A DNA stretch of 64,000 bases. It comes from Terriglobales bacterium. GTDB taxonomy: Bacteria; Acidobacteriota; Terriglobia; Terriglobales; Acidobacteriaceae. This document shows positions 8,857 to 18,152 of the stretch, one piece after another; the first letter of the stretch is position 1; the number at the start of each line of letters is the position of its first letter. The notes below the pieces were generated by a model that saw only the letters and a program-made list of their open reading frames with translations, had not been told where the DNA came from and did no database searches. The stretch covers positions 1-64,000 of the forward strand of contig JAATEV010000068.1 in NCBI GenBank assembly GCA_015655585.1. The letters run 5' to 3'. The translations under genes and the position numbers were made by a program.

Positions 8857-8937
8857 GCATACCCCAGGGGCTGAAGCCCCTTTTTCGACTGACGGGAGAG
8901 GCCCAAGGCTAAAGCCTTGGGGTACCCAGAAGCAAAG
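8857..8937. repeat. Dispersed intergenic repeat, family A, copy 1
   Basis: These 81 bases contain two palindromes (GGGGCTGAAGCCCC and CCAAGGCTAAAGCCTTGG) joined by a spacer, ending in GGTACCCAGAAGCAAA. An almost identical copy lies at 62648-62729 and a half copy at 12778-12812. The rest of the 8747-9117 gap holds no gene that I can support. Confidence 0.85.
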
Positions 8938-9117
8938 ACAACACCTAGACGCAAAGACTGAATTCGTTAGACGCTGCCTACGTTCTGGGCGAGGCAAGGC
9001 CCCTCTGAGAGATCGGGGCCTTTGAATGGTCCATTGCGAGAGATGGATGATCGACTTTTTGAGAAAGCGTGCCAAGATGGAGGAATCGTCCGTAAATCAT
9101 CGGTGAGGTGTCTTTTG

Positions 9118-10710
9118 ATGCTGCGAGTGGGTTTGGTTGGCGTGTTTCTGGCGGTAGCGGTGGCGGGGCAGGCGCAGAGTGCGATGGATAAGGATTTGAT
9201 GGAGGTCTCGGTGCCGGGGCTGGAGAAGCTCTACGCGCAGCATAAGTACACGGTGACGCAGGTTACGGAGTGGTATCTGGGGCGGATTGAGCGGTACAAC
9301 TCCGTGTATAAGGCGGTGGAGACTCTGGACCGGAAGGGTGCTCTGGCGGTGGCGGCGGCTGAGGACAAGCAGACGGCGGCGGAGAGGAAAGCTGCGGGGC
9401 CGCTGTGGGGCGTGCCGATTGTGATTAAGGCGAATACAAGCATTGCCGGGCTGGTGACTACGGATGGGTGGAAGGGCTACATCATTCCGGGCAAGGAGTT
9501 GGTAGCTCCGAAGGACGCTACGGTGGTGGCGAGGCTGAAGGCGGCGGGCGCGGTGATTCTGGGGAAGACAAATATGCCGGACTTTGCGGCTAGCGATACG
9601 ACGATGAGCTCGTCGTATGGGCGGACGGGGAATGCTTACGATGTGAGGTACTCGCCGGGTGGGTCTTCGGGCGGGACTTCGATGGCGGTGGCGGGGAATC
9701 TGGCTACGTTTGGGCAGGGGACGGATACGGCGAACTCGGTGAGGCAACCGGCGGGGCTGAGCGCTCTGGTGGGCGTGCTGCCGACGCGCGGGCTGGTGAG
9801 CATTGCGGGGATCGCTCCGCTGGACTGGCTGCTGGATAATACGGGGCCGCTGGCGCGGGACGTGACTACGGCGGCGATGGCTCTGGATGCTATGCGCGGG
9901 GAGGATCCGCTGGACTTTCGGACGAAGGGGAGCGCGGCGGAGGCAGAGAAGGGGTCGTTTACGCGGTATCTGAAGAAGGACGCGCTAAAGGGGAAGCGGT
10001 TCGCGGTGCCGGGGTTCATTCTGCGGGGCAATGAGAAGGACTTTGTGTCGGAGGGGGTGCTGCAACCGGAGACTCGGGAGATGCTGATGAAAGCAATCGA
10101 GCAGATGCGGGCTGCGGGGGCTACGGTGGTGGTGGATGAGTCGGTGTTGCCGATGGATTTTCTTACGGCTACGCACGCGATTGATACGAAGCCCTATAAG
10201 GCCGAGGGGACGGAGGGATTTCTGAAGGAGTTTGGGCCTGCGGCGTATCACTCGACGGCGGAGTATGAGAAGGCTACCGGTGATCCGTTTCCGGGATCGC
10301 TGATTGGGAAGAAGGGTGGGGAGCAAACTCCTCAGAGTGCGATCGAGAGTGATCCGTTGGCGGAGGCTACGTTCTGGGGGCCTCAGAAGAAGGCCCTGGA
10401 GATGTACTACGACGCGATGAAGCGGCTGAAGCTGGATGGGTTTGTGTATCCGGCGGTGCAGCAGCCTAACTATGACGAGACGGCCGCGGGAGCGCAGAAG
10501 GGCGGGCCGCATAGCTCGACGGGATGGGTGAACAAGATCGGGGTTCCGGCGGTGGTGGTGCCGGGTGGGTTCTATGCGAATGGGCTGCCGTTCGGGCTGG
10601 AGATCTCGGGGGCTCGGTGGAAGGACGGCGAGGTGCTGGGGTATGCGTATGCTTATGAGCAGGCTACGCATAATCGGAAGGGGCCGGTGTTGCGGGGTGG
10701 AAGCGAGTAG
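9118..10710 (+). CDS. Exported amidase-signature family enzyme
   Basis: This 530-residue protein is read from the ATG at 9118, where GAGG lies upstream and MLRVGLVGVFLAVAVAGQAQS forms a signal peptide. It belongs to the amidase signature family, which hydrolyses amide bonds with a Ser-cisSer-Lys triad. I see the lysine in GVPIVIKAN, the cis-serine in SPGGSSGGTS and the nucleophile region GTDTANSVRQPAG, where the usual GGS of the family is replaced by ANS but the serine remains. The C-terminal part has the family NKIGVPAVVVPGG segment. The substrate is unknown; export suggests a periplasmic role on peptides or small amides. It is flanked by repeat DNA and stands alone. Confidence 0.85.
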   Translation: MLRVGLVGVFLAVAVAGQAQSAMDKDLMEVSVPGLEKLYAQHKYTVTQVTEWYLGRIERYNSVYKAVETLDRKGALAVAAAEDKQTAAERKAAGPLWGVPIVIKANTSIAGLVTTDGWKGYIIPGKELVAPKDATVVARLKAAGAVILGKTNMPDFAASDTTMSSSYGRTGNAYDVRYSPGGSSGGTSMAVAGNLATFGQGTDTANSVRQPAGLSALVGVLPTRGLVSIAGIAPLDWLLDNTGPLARDVTTAAMALDAMRGEDPLDFRTKGSAAEAEKGSFTRYLKKDALKGKRFAVPGFILRGNEKDFVSEGVLQPETREMLMKAIEQMRAAGATVVVDESVLPMDFLTATHAIDTKPYKAEGTEGFLKEFGPAAYHSTAEYEKATGDPFPGSLIGKKGGEQTPQSAIESDPLAEATFWGPQKKALEMYYDAMKRLKLDGFVYPAVQQPNYDETAAGAQKGGPHSSTGWVNKIGVPAVVVPGGFYANGLPFGLEISGARWKDGEVLGYAYAYEQATHNRKGPVLRGGSE

Positions 10711-11109
10711 GGCTTAGGAAAAGCAAGAACAGGCAACGACAAAAGCAACGGCTTATGGGCTTGGGTCAGGTATGGGTAGCGAAGCGGATTTCTCCGCTTC
10801 GCTACTCACGATGAAGCTGTGAGTTGCTTCGGCCGAAATGACGGTGTTTGTGGCGAGGCGAGAGAAAGCGGTTCTCGCTTTGCGCGAATGCCCACCTTCG
10901 TCGCGATAAAGCCGCGACGAAGATGGGGCACCCGATCCTGTGGCTGGTGAGGATGGGACTGGCTTCTTCGTCTATCGGTTGAATTGGAGTGCGTTGTTAC
11001 AGAGATTTGAAGAGATGGGCTTCCAGTTTGGTTAGGATGGAAGACGCTAGTCGATTCAGTGAACGGCGAAAGACCGGAACTTTGTGGATGTAATTTTGGA
11101 GGAGGGTTT
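10711..11109. repeat. Intergenic mosaic repeats (families D and B)
   Basis: Most of this gap is repeat. A family D unit spans about 10750-10853 (GGCTTATGGGCTTGGG ... CGGCCGAAATGACG), with relatives at 29302-29415 and 62869-62985. A family B unit spans 10873-10934 and contains the hairpin CTTCGTCGCG...CGCGACGAAG; its other copy is at 12917-12979. The stretch after 10940 holds the upstream region of the carbonic anhydrase gene. Confidence 0.75.
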
Positions 11110-11760
11110 GTGGACGCAACGCTTGAGGAGTTGAAGGCGGGGATTCGCCGGTTTCGAACGCAGGTTTATCCGGACCATGAGGAGACGTATATCCGCGCGG
11201 CGAGCGAGCCGCAGACGCCCCATGCTCTGATTGTTACGTGTGCCGACTCGCGGATCGATATTGAGACGATTACGCAGTCCGTTCCGGGAGAGCTGTTTGT
11301 TACGCGGAATGTGGGAAACCTGGTTCCGGCGTATGGCGAGATGCTGGGAGGCGTGAGCGCGGTGATCGAGTATGCCGTGACGGCGCTGAAGGTGCGGCAT
11401 GTGGCGGTGTGCGGGCATACGGACTGCGGCGCGATGAAGGGTCTGCTGGACCCGGAGGGGCTGAGGAAGATGCCTACGGTGAATACGTGGCTGAGGAACG
11501 CTCATGCGGCGTTGAGCGTGGCGGACTCGCTGGCTGTGGAGGGCGAACCGGCGAGTGCAAGGATGCGGCGGCTGACGGAGGAGAATGTTCTGTTGCAGTT
11601 GCAGCATCTGCGAACGCATCCCTCAGTGGCGGGAGCGATAGCGAGAGAAGAGCTGACGATCTCGGGGTGGGTGTACGACATTGGCAAGGGCGAGGTGAGT
11701 ATCTCGGAGAACGGCGGGAGGTTGTTCGAGGCGGTAAAGGTAGAGGGCGAGGAGGCATGA
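11110..11760 (+). CDS. Beta-class carbonic anhydrase
   Basis: This 216-residue cytoplasmic zinc enzyme interconverts CO2 and bicarbonate. The zinc ligands are visible: Cys in VTCADSRID, and His and Cys in CGHTDCGAM; the Asp-Arg pair after the first Cys is present. I start at GTG 11110 because GGAGGAGG precedes it by a few bases; the track ORF begins 17 codons earlier without such a site. The stop codon overlaps the start of the bestrophin gene by four bases (ATGA), so the two are translationally coupled. The pairing suggests that bicarbonate handling is linked to channel function. Confidence 0.92.
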   Translation: MDATLEELKAGIRRFRTQVYPDHEETYIRAASEPQTPHALIVTCADSRIDIETITQSVPGELFVTRNVGNLVPAYGEMLGGVSAVIEYAVTALKVRHVAVCGHTDCGAMKGLLDPEGLRKMPTVNTWLRNAHAALSVADSLAVEGEPASARMRRLTEENVLLQLQHLRTHPSVAGAIAREELTISGWVYDIGKGEVSISENGGRLFEAVKVEGEEA

Positions 11761-12665
11761 TCCTGCCGCGTGGGCCGCGACTGGTGCCGATGCTGCGGTA
11801 TGTGGGAAGGCCGCTGCTGGCGCTGTTTGCGTATGATCTCGCGGTGGGCGCGGCTTACAAGGTTCTGGGCTGGGAGTGGGTGGCGATGCCGCATATTCCG
11901 CTGTCCCTGTTCGGGTCGGCGATTGGCATTGTGGTGGCGTTCCGAAACCAGTCGTCGTATGCGCGGTGGTGGGAGGCGCGGACGCTTTGGGGCGGGATCA
12001 TCAATAATTCGCGGAGCATGGCCCGGCAGGTGACTACGGCCATGCGAACCGTGAAGGACGCCGCGGAGATGCGGGAGATGCAGCGGCGGATGGTGTATTT
12101 GTTGATTGCGTATGCGAAGGCTTTGCGGCAGCATCTGCGAGGGCTGGAGCCGTGGGAGGAGATGGAGCCGCTGATGGGGCGGGAGGAGATCGAGGCTCTG
12201 CGGGGGGAGCAGAATGTTCCGCTGGCGATTCTACTGAGGACGAGCGGGATGCTGAGGGAGTGCCAGGCGCGGGAGTGGATCGATATGGCGCAGTGGCAGG
12301 CGATGGATGGAAATCTGGACGGCCTGATCGATGCACAGGGCGGTGCAGAACGCATGAAGAACACGCCGATGCCGAAGCAGTACGATTATTATCCGCAGTT
12401 GTTCGTGTATATCTACTGTGCGATGCTGCCGCTGGGCCTGGTGGCGAATATGGGGTGGTTTACGCCGCTGGGATCGACGCTGGTGGGATTTATTTTTCTG
12501 GCGCTGGATAAGATCGGGCGCGATCTGGAAGACCCATTTGAGAATACGATTCACGATGTTCCGCTTACGGCGATTACTACGGGGATTGAGATAAATCTGC
12601 GGCAGATGCTGGGGGAGACGGAGATGCCGGAGGCGGTAGTTCCGGTGAAGGGTGTGCTTTGGTAG
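11757..12665 (+). CDS. Bestrophin-family channel protein
   Basis: This 302-residue membrane protein begins at ATG 11757, inside the end of the carbonic anhydrase gene and preceded by GAGGAGG. It matches bacterial bestrophins: SSYARWWEARTLWGGIINNSR near the N-terminus, conserved LPLGLV and DPFEN near the end (DLEDPFENTIHDVPL). Hydrophobic segments lie near residues 15-60 and 215-250. The family includes anion and cation channels; plant thylakoid members supply bicarbonate to carbonic anhydrase. Here the overlap with a beta-carbonic anhydrase gene suggests, by inference, a bicarbonate channel. Ion selectivity cannot be read from the sequence. Confidence 0.87.
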   Translation: MILPRGPRLVPMLRYVGRPLLALFAYDLAVGAAYKVLGWEWVAMPHIPLSLFGSAIGIVVAFRNQSSYARWWEARTLWGGIINNSRSMARQVTTAMRTVKDAAEMREMQRRMVYLLIAYAKALRQHLRGLEPWEEMEPLMGREEIEALRGEQNVPLAILLRTSGMLRECQAREWIDMAQWQAMDGNLDGLIDAQGGAERMKNTPMPKQYDYYPQLFVYIYCAMLPLGLVANMGWFTPLGSTLVGFIFLALDKIGRDLEDPFENTIHDVPLTAITTGIEINLRQMLGETEMPEAVVPVKGVLW

Positions 12666-13030
12666 GGCTTCGGGGTTAGGAAAGACAAAAAGCAAAGGCG
12701 ATGAATCAGTCGCTTCGCCCTTCGGGCTTCGCTCCGGCCTTCGGCAGAGCGGTGTTGCCGCTTCGCGGCGGAGCGAGACCCAAGGCTGAAGCCTTGGGGT
12801 ACCTAGAAGCAACGACAACAACTGCAACGGCAACGGCAACGGCTTATGGGCTGGGGTTAGGCATGGGTTGAAAAGCGGAGAAATGACAAAATTCGTGGTT
12901 GAGCAAGAAAAAGTGGCTCGCGCTTTGCGCGAATGCCCATCTTCGTCGCGATAAAGCCGCGACGAAGATGGGCACCCGGTTTATGAGCTGGTTATAAAGG
13001 TGGAAACAGCAACCTATTGAAATTTTGTGG
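12666..13030. repeat. Intergenic mosaic repeats (families E, A, D and B)
   Basis: Almost the whole gap is repeat DNA. Family E lies at 12701-12754 (CAGTCGCTTCGCCCTTCGGG), with relatives at 40561-40614 and 62495-62540. A family A half copy lies at 12778-12812, a shortened family D at 12842-12890 and family B at 12917-12979. The blocks are linked by AAC/AAG-rich spacers. No gene is seen. Confidence 0.75.
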
Positions 13031-13915
13031 CTAGAGCCATTTGAGTTTGCGGAAGATGTAGACCATGAAGATGATGGCTATGAGTGTGATGAGGCCTACC
13101 CACTCGGCTCCATAGGGGGAGTCCGTGAATGGGAGGCCCTTGATGTTCATGCCGTAGATGCCGGAGATGGCCACTACGGGAAGCGCCGCGGTGCCGAGGA
13201 CGCTCAGGACCTTCATGATCTCGTTGGTGCGGTTGGCTACCGAGGTGAGGTAGATGTCGAGCGTGTTGTTGAGCAGGTCGCGCTGGGTTTCCACCGCGTC
13301 GAGGAGGCGGACGATGTGGTCGTAGGTGTCGCGGATGTAGGGCTGGTGCTCGGGGTCGACCAGAGTGTTGGGGTCACGCTGGAGGTGGAGCGCGGCATCA
13401 CGGGTGTTGACGAGGACGCGGCGTAGATCGATGAGGTCGCGCTTGATGGAGAAGACGGCCTGGAGAATCGCGGGGTCGGGGCGGTCTACTACCTCGTCTT
13501 CGAGAGCGTCGATGCGCTCGTCGAAGTGGTCGATGGCGGGGAAGTAGAGATCAACGATGGTGTCGAGGATGAGGTAGACGAGGTGGGAGGGGTTGTCGTC
13601 GTCGCCGTCGCGGCGGGCGCGGGAGAGCGCCTGCTGGGTGGCGGGGCAGGTGGGGTCGGAGACGGTGATGAGGAAGTCTTTGCCGAAGAAGAGATCGATG
13701 GGCGTGAAGACAGGGTTCTGATCGGCGGGGTTATCGGGGTCCTGGACGAGGCGGACGGGCTTGAGGACAGCGAAGGTGTAGTTGCGCTCGGTGTCGACCT
13801 TGACGGTCTCGTCTTTGCTGCGGGCATCTTCGATGTGGAGCGGATGGAGATGGAACCGCTTGGCCAGCTCGTCGAGCTTGTTGTCGTTGGCGTTATCGAG
13901 TTCGTACCAGGGCAC
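13031..13915 (-). CDS. corA: CorA-family magnesium/divalent-cation transporter
   Basis: This 294-residue inner-membrane channel has the family hallmark YGMN (ISGIYGMNIKGLPF) at the end of the first of two C-terminal transmembrane segments, followed by WVGLITLIAIIFMVYIF. The long N-terminal cytosolic domain is helical (FDERIDALEDEVVDRPDPA, LLDAVETQRDLLNNTLDIYL), as in CorA funnels. CorA pentamers carry Mg2+ and sometimes Co2+ or Ni2+. Its length is slightly short of the common 316 residues. It is a single-gene unit; repeats lie downstream. I see no Mg2+-sensing leader. Confidence 0.9.
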   Translation of the reverse strand: MPWYELDNANDNKLDELAKRFHLHPLHIEDARSKDETVKVDTERNYTFAVLKPVRLVQDPDNPADQNPVFTPIDLFFGKDFLITVSDPTCPATQQALSRARRDGDDDNPSHLVYLILDTIVDLYFPAIDHFDERIDALEDEVVDRPDPAILQAVFSIKRDLIDLRRVLVNTRDAALHLQRDPNTLVDPEHQPYIRDTYDHIVRLLDAVETQRDLLNNTLDIYLTSVANRTNEIMKVLSVLGTAALPVVAISGIYGMNIKGLPFTDSPYGAEWVGLITLIAIIFMVYIFRKLKWL

Positions 13916-14007
13916 AGGTGCTCCTTCGTCGCTTGTTTGCAGTCGTTTTCAATCGTACTGCGAGAGGACGGCCTGAACCAGAAGCAGTGCGCCGGATTGA
14001 CGGGGGA

Positions 14008-14754
14008 TTAACCTTTTCCGTCTTCGATGTGGGTGAGCTCGCCGTCGCGCATGTGGAGGATGCGGTCGGCGATCCGGGCGGCCTCGGGGTTGTGGGTAAT
14101 CATGAGGACGGTCTGGTTGAGCTCGCGGCTGGACTGGCGAAGCATGTGGAGGACGGCGTCGGAGTTTTTGGTGTCGAGGTTGCCGGTGGGCTCGTCGGCG
14201 AGGATGATGGCGGGGCGATTGATGAGGGCGCGGGCGATGGCTACGCGCTGCTGCTCGCCGCCGGAGAGCTCGTTGGGACGATGATGGAGGCGTCCTTCGA
14301 TGCCTAATAGCTGGGTGAGGTGCTTGAGAAGAGGGCGGTCGAGCTCGGCCTTGTGAGGGGCGCCGAGGTTGGCTATGTCGTGGGCGATCTCAATGTTGCC
14401 CATAGCGGAGAGCGTGGGGAGGAGATTGAAGCGCTGGAAGACGAAGCCGATGCGGGAGCGGCGCATTTTGGTGCGCTCGGCGTCGGTGAGGGAGGCAAAG
14501 TCTACGCCGTCGATGAGGATAGAGCCGGAGGTCGCGCTGGTGAGGCCACCTAAGATATAGAAGAGCGTGGATTTTCCGGAGCCGGAGGGGCCGACGATGG
14601 AGACGAACTCGCCGGGAGCAACGGAGAAGCTGACTTTGCGGAGGGCGGGAACCTCAAGCTTTCCGGAGCGATAGGTTTTGCCGAGATCCTGGGCGAGAAT
14701 GATGGGAGGAGTCTGCCCGGAGGCTGGTTGCGAGGTCGAGTGAGTGGATTCCAT
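14008..14754 (-). CDS. LolD/MacB-type ABC transporter ATP-binding protein
   Basis: This 248-residue ATPase is read from the ATG at 14754; the longer ORF enters the divergent neighbour's leader. Visible motifs are Walker [11 protein letters not shown]-loop [17 protein letters not shown], signature [16 protein letters not shown], Walker [12 protein letters not shown] and an H-loop ITHN. This set is typical of the LolD/MacB/FtsE class, which works with FtsX-like permeases in lipoprotein release, peptide export or cell division. No permease is adjacent. An FtsX-fold permease lies far away at 31793, so a partnership is only a possibility. The start is preceded by a Ser/Thr/Gln-rich N-terminus. Confidence 0.88.
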   Translation of the reverse strand: MESTHSTSQPASGQTPPIILAQDLGKTYRSGKLEVPALRKVSFSVAPGEFVSIVGPSGSGKSTLFYILGGLTSATSGSILIDGVDFASLTDAERTKMRRSRIGFVFQRFNLLPTLSAMGNIEIAHDIANLGAPHKAELDRPLLKHLTQLLGIEGRLHHRPNELSGGEQQRVAIARALINRPAIILADEPTGNLDTKNSDAVLHMLRQSSRELNQTVLMITHNPEAARIADRILHMRDGELTHIEDGKG

Positions 14755-14786
14755 GCGTTGTTTGAAGTTTACGTGAATGAGGTGGA

Positions 14787-15422
14787 ATGTATCCGCTGAA
14801 GTTGTTGATGTGGGCTGTGCTGGGATGGTCGGCGCTGGGAGTGATGGGGGTCTCGGTGTCGCTGGCGCGAGGCGAACGGAGGAAGGCTGTGCATGGTCTG
14901 GCATGGCTGGCGGGAGTGTGGGTGGTTTACCTGGGCGTGCTGGCCGGGGTTTCGCTGATGCAGCCGCAGCGGGTTCTGGCTGTGGGCGAAGAGCAGTGCT
15001 TCGATGCGATGTGCTTTACGGTGACGGGAGCGAAGACCGTTCCCGGGTTTCAGATGCAAGGCTTTCAGTTGCGGGATGGGAGCAGGCTGGTGGCGGTATC
15101 GGTTCGGGTAAGGAACCGGGGGCGCGATGGAGCTGCGAGCGATGAGCGCGTCAGCGCGTACCTGGTGGATGCACAGGGAAGGCGATGGAAGCAGTTGCAG
15201 GGCGTTGGCGGGGCGGGCCTGCGGGCACGAATGGCGGCCGGGGAGTCGATGATGAGCGAACCTGTATTTAAGACGGCGGAGGACGCTCGCGGGCTAGGCG
15301 TGGTGTTGACGCAAGGGCGGTGGCAGACCGGAACGCTGGTGATTGGAGACTCGGACAGTCTCCTACATCGGAAGACGGTGGTGAGGCTCAATGACGAAAT
15401 GATGAATGAGGTTGATAAGTAA
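14787..15422 (+). CDS. Membrane-anchored protein of unknown function
   Basis: I do not recognise this 211-residue protein by name. Two hydrophobic segments (about residues 5-27 and 36-57) are followed by a soluble domain ([34 protein letters not shown]). That domain resembles immunoglobulin-like DUF4352-type domains, which often sit outside the membrane. It is transcribed divergently from the LolD-like ATPase, with only 32 bases between starts, so promoters must overlap. The DUF4352 resemblance is weak and rests on the pattern of alternating hydrophobics. Confidence 0.65.
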   Translation: MYPLKLLMWAVLGWSALGVMGVSVSLARGERRKAVHGLAWLAGVWVVYLGVLAGVSLMQPQRVLAVGEEQCFDAMCFTVTGAKTVPGFQMQGFQLRDGSRLVAVSVRVRNRGRDGAASDERVSAYLVDAQGRRWKQLQGVGGAGLRARMAAGESMMSEPVFKTAEDARGLGVVLTQGRWQTGTLVIGDSDSLLHRKTVVRLNDEMMNEVDK

Positions 15423-15986
15423 TACTTATCGGTTCATTTGCCGCATGGCATACAGGACTCGGAGAGAGTCGCCCTTTCGGACTGAATAAACATTCATTTT
15501 CTGATGATGTCTGCTGAAGTGATGTTGTTTTCCCTCATCTCATGCAAAAAGGTGCATGGAGCACTGGGCGGGACTTGCAAACACCCCAGTAATTGCGGAG
15601 GTGGTCGTTGGTACGGCGATTGCTGAGATTACCGCGTCGGAGGTTGCGACCTCTGAATGGGCTCATAAAGCTACCCTGCTGTGCGCTGGATGACCAGTCA
15701 GGTAGTGATGATAGTAACTGAGCAAAAAGGGCTTCTCGAACGACTTGTATTGTGTCGCGATCGAGTGGTGGGCCGACCTATCTGTCGCATGTAGGAATTC
15801 GCATCCTGTCTAAAAATTGAAGCGCTTCACTGCAATGAAGCCCTCGCGCATGTGTATGCGTGCCTTGTCGCGCGCCAACGTGGTTGGCGAGCGGGAGACG
15901 CGCGTGAGTGTCCGGTATGCCGTTCCATGATGAACGGCGTAAACGGTCGTGCTGTGCCAACAAAAGTTGCATGGAATGGAGACATC
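15423..15986. other. Long leader region upstream of the Fap-like cluster
   Basis: No gene is supported in these 564 bases; the track ORF starting at 15852 is only an N-terminal extension of the following gene. A possible stem pairs CTGGG with CCCAG near 15565-15592, and there is a GAAGCGCTTC palindrome near 15820. I looked for a cyclic-di-GMP riboswitch and for a sigma-54 promoter and found no good match. A long 5' leader or distant promoter is likely for a surface-fibre operon. Confidence 0.35.
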
Positions 15987-17666
15987 ATGAACAAGATCGT
16001 ATGCACTCTCGTTACGGCCTCGGTTCTCGCAGGCGGTTCGGCCTTTGCCCAGAGTAACCATGGCAAGAAGCTCCTTGATAACCAGATGGGAAATGTTACG
16101 GCCGGACAGACCTCTTCCGTAGATGCGGGCGGGTCGATTGCAGCGAACAATTCCACGGTGAACACGAATGCCACAGGCTCGGTGAGCCTGAGCGGCAGCG
16201 CACTGGAAGGCGCGGCCGGCGTGAACATTGTGAGCTCGTCCGATGCCCTGGTCGCCAATGGCGTGAACGTGTATGACAGCAGTCTGACGACGGACGGCGG
16301 TTCCGGCAACGCGGGCACCGACGTGAACCAGGTCAACACGATCAACCAGTCGGCTGCCTCGACGGCCACTCTCGACAAGTATTCGCGTGGTGCGAACAGC
16401 CAGCTCTCGGTGAACTCGGCCTCCAATGTAACCAAGTCGGACAACTATTCTTCGAGCCTTAATGGATCGCTGAATACGAGCACGACGAACGACAAATCCT
16501 ACAGCAATGACAAGGCGAACAACTACAGCACCTCAAACACCAACACGAACTCGAAGAACGCCGCGGCACAGCAGAGCGCGAGCAAGAGCGCCTCGGCTTC
16601 GCTGACGACGGGCACGACGGTGTATGACCAGAAGTCGGCCTCCAGCTCGAACTCGGCTGCGCAGAATGCCTCTCTGGACACGAGCGCGGCGAAGTCTGCG
16701 AGCTCGACGAACAGCCTGGCCACGGCGGACAACAAGAGCAACAGCTCTAACTACAGCCAGAATGCTTCGAGCGGCACCACGAACGATGCTTCGCTGACCG
16801 GCAACGGGACGCTGAGCACTTCGGGGGCGACGCAGTCGAACTCGGCGAGCAACTACAGCAAGTCGGGCGCGGCGCAGGAGGGTTCGTCGGGCTACTGGCA
16901 GGGCCAGGGCGCGACGAAGAACAATGGCGTCTCGCAGAACGCGGCGGCGAACAAGTCCGCCTCGGGCGCGACGAGCAGCGGTTCGGCGGCGAATGCGTCG
17001 CTGGATGCCAGCCTCTCGGTGAATGCGAGCGACAACTACGCGACGGGCAAGAGCTCGGGCAAGGCTGCCAGCACCGCGAGCACTTCGGGCAAGAGCCTGA
17101 ATGCGAGCTCGGCTGACAACTATGGCTCGAACGCGAGCCTCTCCGCCAGCGAAGCGAGCCAGAAGGCTTCGGCGAATAACTACGATTCGTCGAAGGGCGG
17201 CTCCACCTCCCTTGCGGCCACGACTGACAAGGCTTCGCAGGAGGCCTCCGGCTGGAACACGGCGAGCAGCAACAGCTCAAGCTCGTCGAAGACCACGTCG
17301 AACACGAGCAACGTTGCTTCTTCGAGCGACTATGCGACGAGCACGGTTGCAAGCCTTTCAACGAGCAAGTCCGACCAGAGCTCCAGCACCTCGGTGCAGA
17401 GCCTTGCTGTAACGGACAACATCCAGGGCGCGGTGAAGATCGGCTCGGCGACGGCGACCAATATCGCTGTTGACGGTTCGACCGTGAACTCGACCACGAA
17501 CTACGCGGTCGCTCTGGCTGACTCGGCCGAGGCGAATGCGAAGGCCCTGAACATCGTCAACGCTGCCGGCGGGATGGTCTCGAACGGCCTGAACATCGCG
17601 CACAGCGCAAACATGAGCGCGATCCCGACCCTGAACCAGGTCAACAGCATTACGCAGGTTCGCTAG
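15987..17666 (+). CDS. Secreted Ser/Asn/Ala-rich low-complexity protein, candidate Fap-like amyloid subunit
   Basis: This 559-residue protein is read from ATG 15987 (GGAG 10 bases upstream); the start of the track ORF is too early. A signal peptide ends near AFAQ (residue 22). LLDNQMGNVTAG (29-40) follows and resembles a double-glycine leader. Two related segments flank the core: GVNIVSSSDALVANGVNV ... NQVNTINQ near residues 80-125 and LNIVNAAGGMVSNGLNIA ... NQVNSITQ at the very end. They resemble FapC/FapB repeats (GVNVAAG...NQQ). The core of about 350 residues is imperfect Ser/Asn/Ala/Thr repeats (NASLDTS, NASLDAS, NASLSAS), almost without hydrophobics. A C39 peptidase and an outer-membrane barrel follow, as in the fap operon. 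Amyloid formation is an inference. Confidence 0.8.
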   Translation: MNKIVCTLVTASVLAGGSAFAQSNHGKKLLDNQMGNVTAGQTSSVDAGGSIAANNSTVNTNATGSVSLSGSALEGAAGVNIVSSSDALVANGVNVYDSSLTTDGGSGNAGTDVNQVNTINQSAASTATLDKYSRGANSQLSVNSASNVTKSDNYSSSLNGSLNTSTTNDKSYSNDKANNYSTSNTNTNSKNAAAQQSASKSASASLTTGTTVYDQKSASSSNSAAQNASLDTSAAKSASSTNSLATADNKSNSSNYSQNASSGTTNDASLTGNGTLSTSGATQSNSASNYSKSGAAQEGSSGYWQGQGATKNNGVSQNAAANKSASGATSSGSAANASLDASLSVNASDNYATGKSSGKAASTASTSGKSLNASSADNYGSNASLSASEASQKASANNYDSSKGGSTSLAATTDKASQEASGWNTASSNSSSSSKTTSNTSNVASSSDYATSTVASLSTSKSDQSSSTSVQSLAVTDNIQGAVKIGSATATNIAVDGSTVNSTTNYAVALADSAEANAKALNIVNAAGGMVSNGLNIAHSANMSAIPTLNQVNSITQVR

Positions 17667-17742
17667 AAGAAGACGCGGAACGGAGCCTGTCATGAACAGG
17701 CAGGCTCCGGGCTGTGCCTCTGAGCAGTTCCAAGGAGGATGT

Positions 17743-18150
17743 ATGAGTCGTCTTTTAGTGATTGCGAGTCTTGCCCTGCTTCCTTTGGCAGGCATGGCAC
17801 AGAATGCCGCTCCGCACAGGGCGCAACCGTTGAGCGACGCAGCCATGGACAAAGTGACTGCGGCGGGCGTTACAGCGGGCGTTTCGGACGGAGTGGTGAA
17901 GTTTGCGGGCTCGGCTGCAACCCCGAACGGGCTTGTAACCGGAGCAGGTACGCTTCAGGTGCTTACTGGACCGATCACAGGAAACAACACGAGCACGCTC
18001 TCGCTTAGCGGCGGAGCGCAGCAGAACCTGAGCTCGCTTGTAAACGTCAATGCCGTGAACTCCAACATCAATGTTCTGCTGAATCTGAACGTCAATATCA
18101 ACTCGACGGTCGGAACGCTGACGCAGACCAACCTGACGGGAAGGCACTAA
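17743..18150 (+). CDS. Small secreted protein of the Fap-like cluster
   Basis: This 135-residue protein starts at ATG 17743, with AAGGAGG 5 bases before it; the track ORF begins 17 codons too early. A signal peptide (LLVIASLALLPLAGMAQ) is followed by LSDAAMDKVTAAG (30-42), the same leader-like motif found in the large neighbour. The mature part is Asn/Ser/Val-rich (NVNAVNSNINVLLNLNVNIN), with the alternating pattern expected of beta-strand stacking. By position and composition it could be a minor subunit or nucleator comparable with FapB, or FapA/FapE-like; no direct homology can be shown by eye. It ends 2 bases before the C39 peptidase gene. Confidence 0.75.
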   Translation: MSRLLVIASLALLPLAGMAQNAAPHRAQPLSDAAMDKVTAAGVTAGVSDGVVKFAGSAATPNGLVTGAGTLQVLTGPITGNNTSTLSLSGGAQQNLSSLVNVNAVNSNINVLLNLNVNINSTVGTLTQTNLTGRH

Positions 18151-18152
18151 TC

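Noticed and set aside
8857-8937. CRISPR array
   Set aside because: Repeats are dispersed singly with no regular spacing or spacers; no cas gene is present.
15423-15986. Cyclic-di-GMP riboswitch before the Fap-like cluster
   Set aside because: The conserved GEMM core was searched for by eye and not found.
16430-17400. DNA-level tandem repeat or phase-variable tract in the large secreted protein
   Set aside because: The protein is repetitive in composition, but the DNA words differ, so there is no simple slippage tract.
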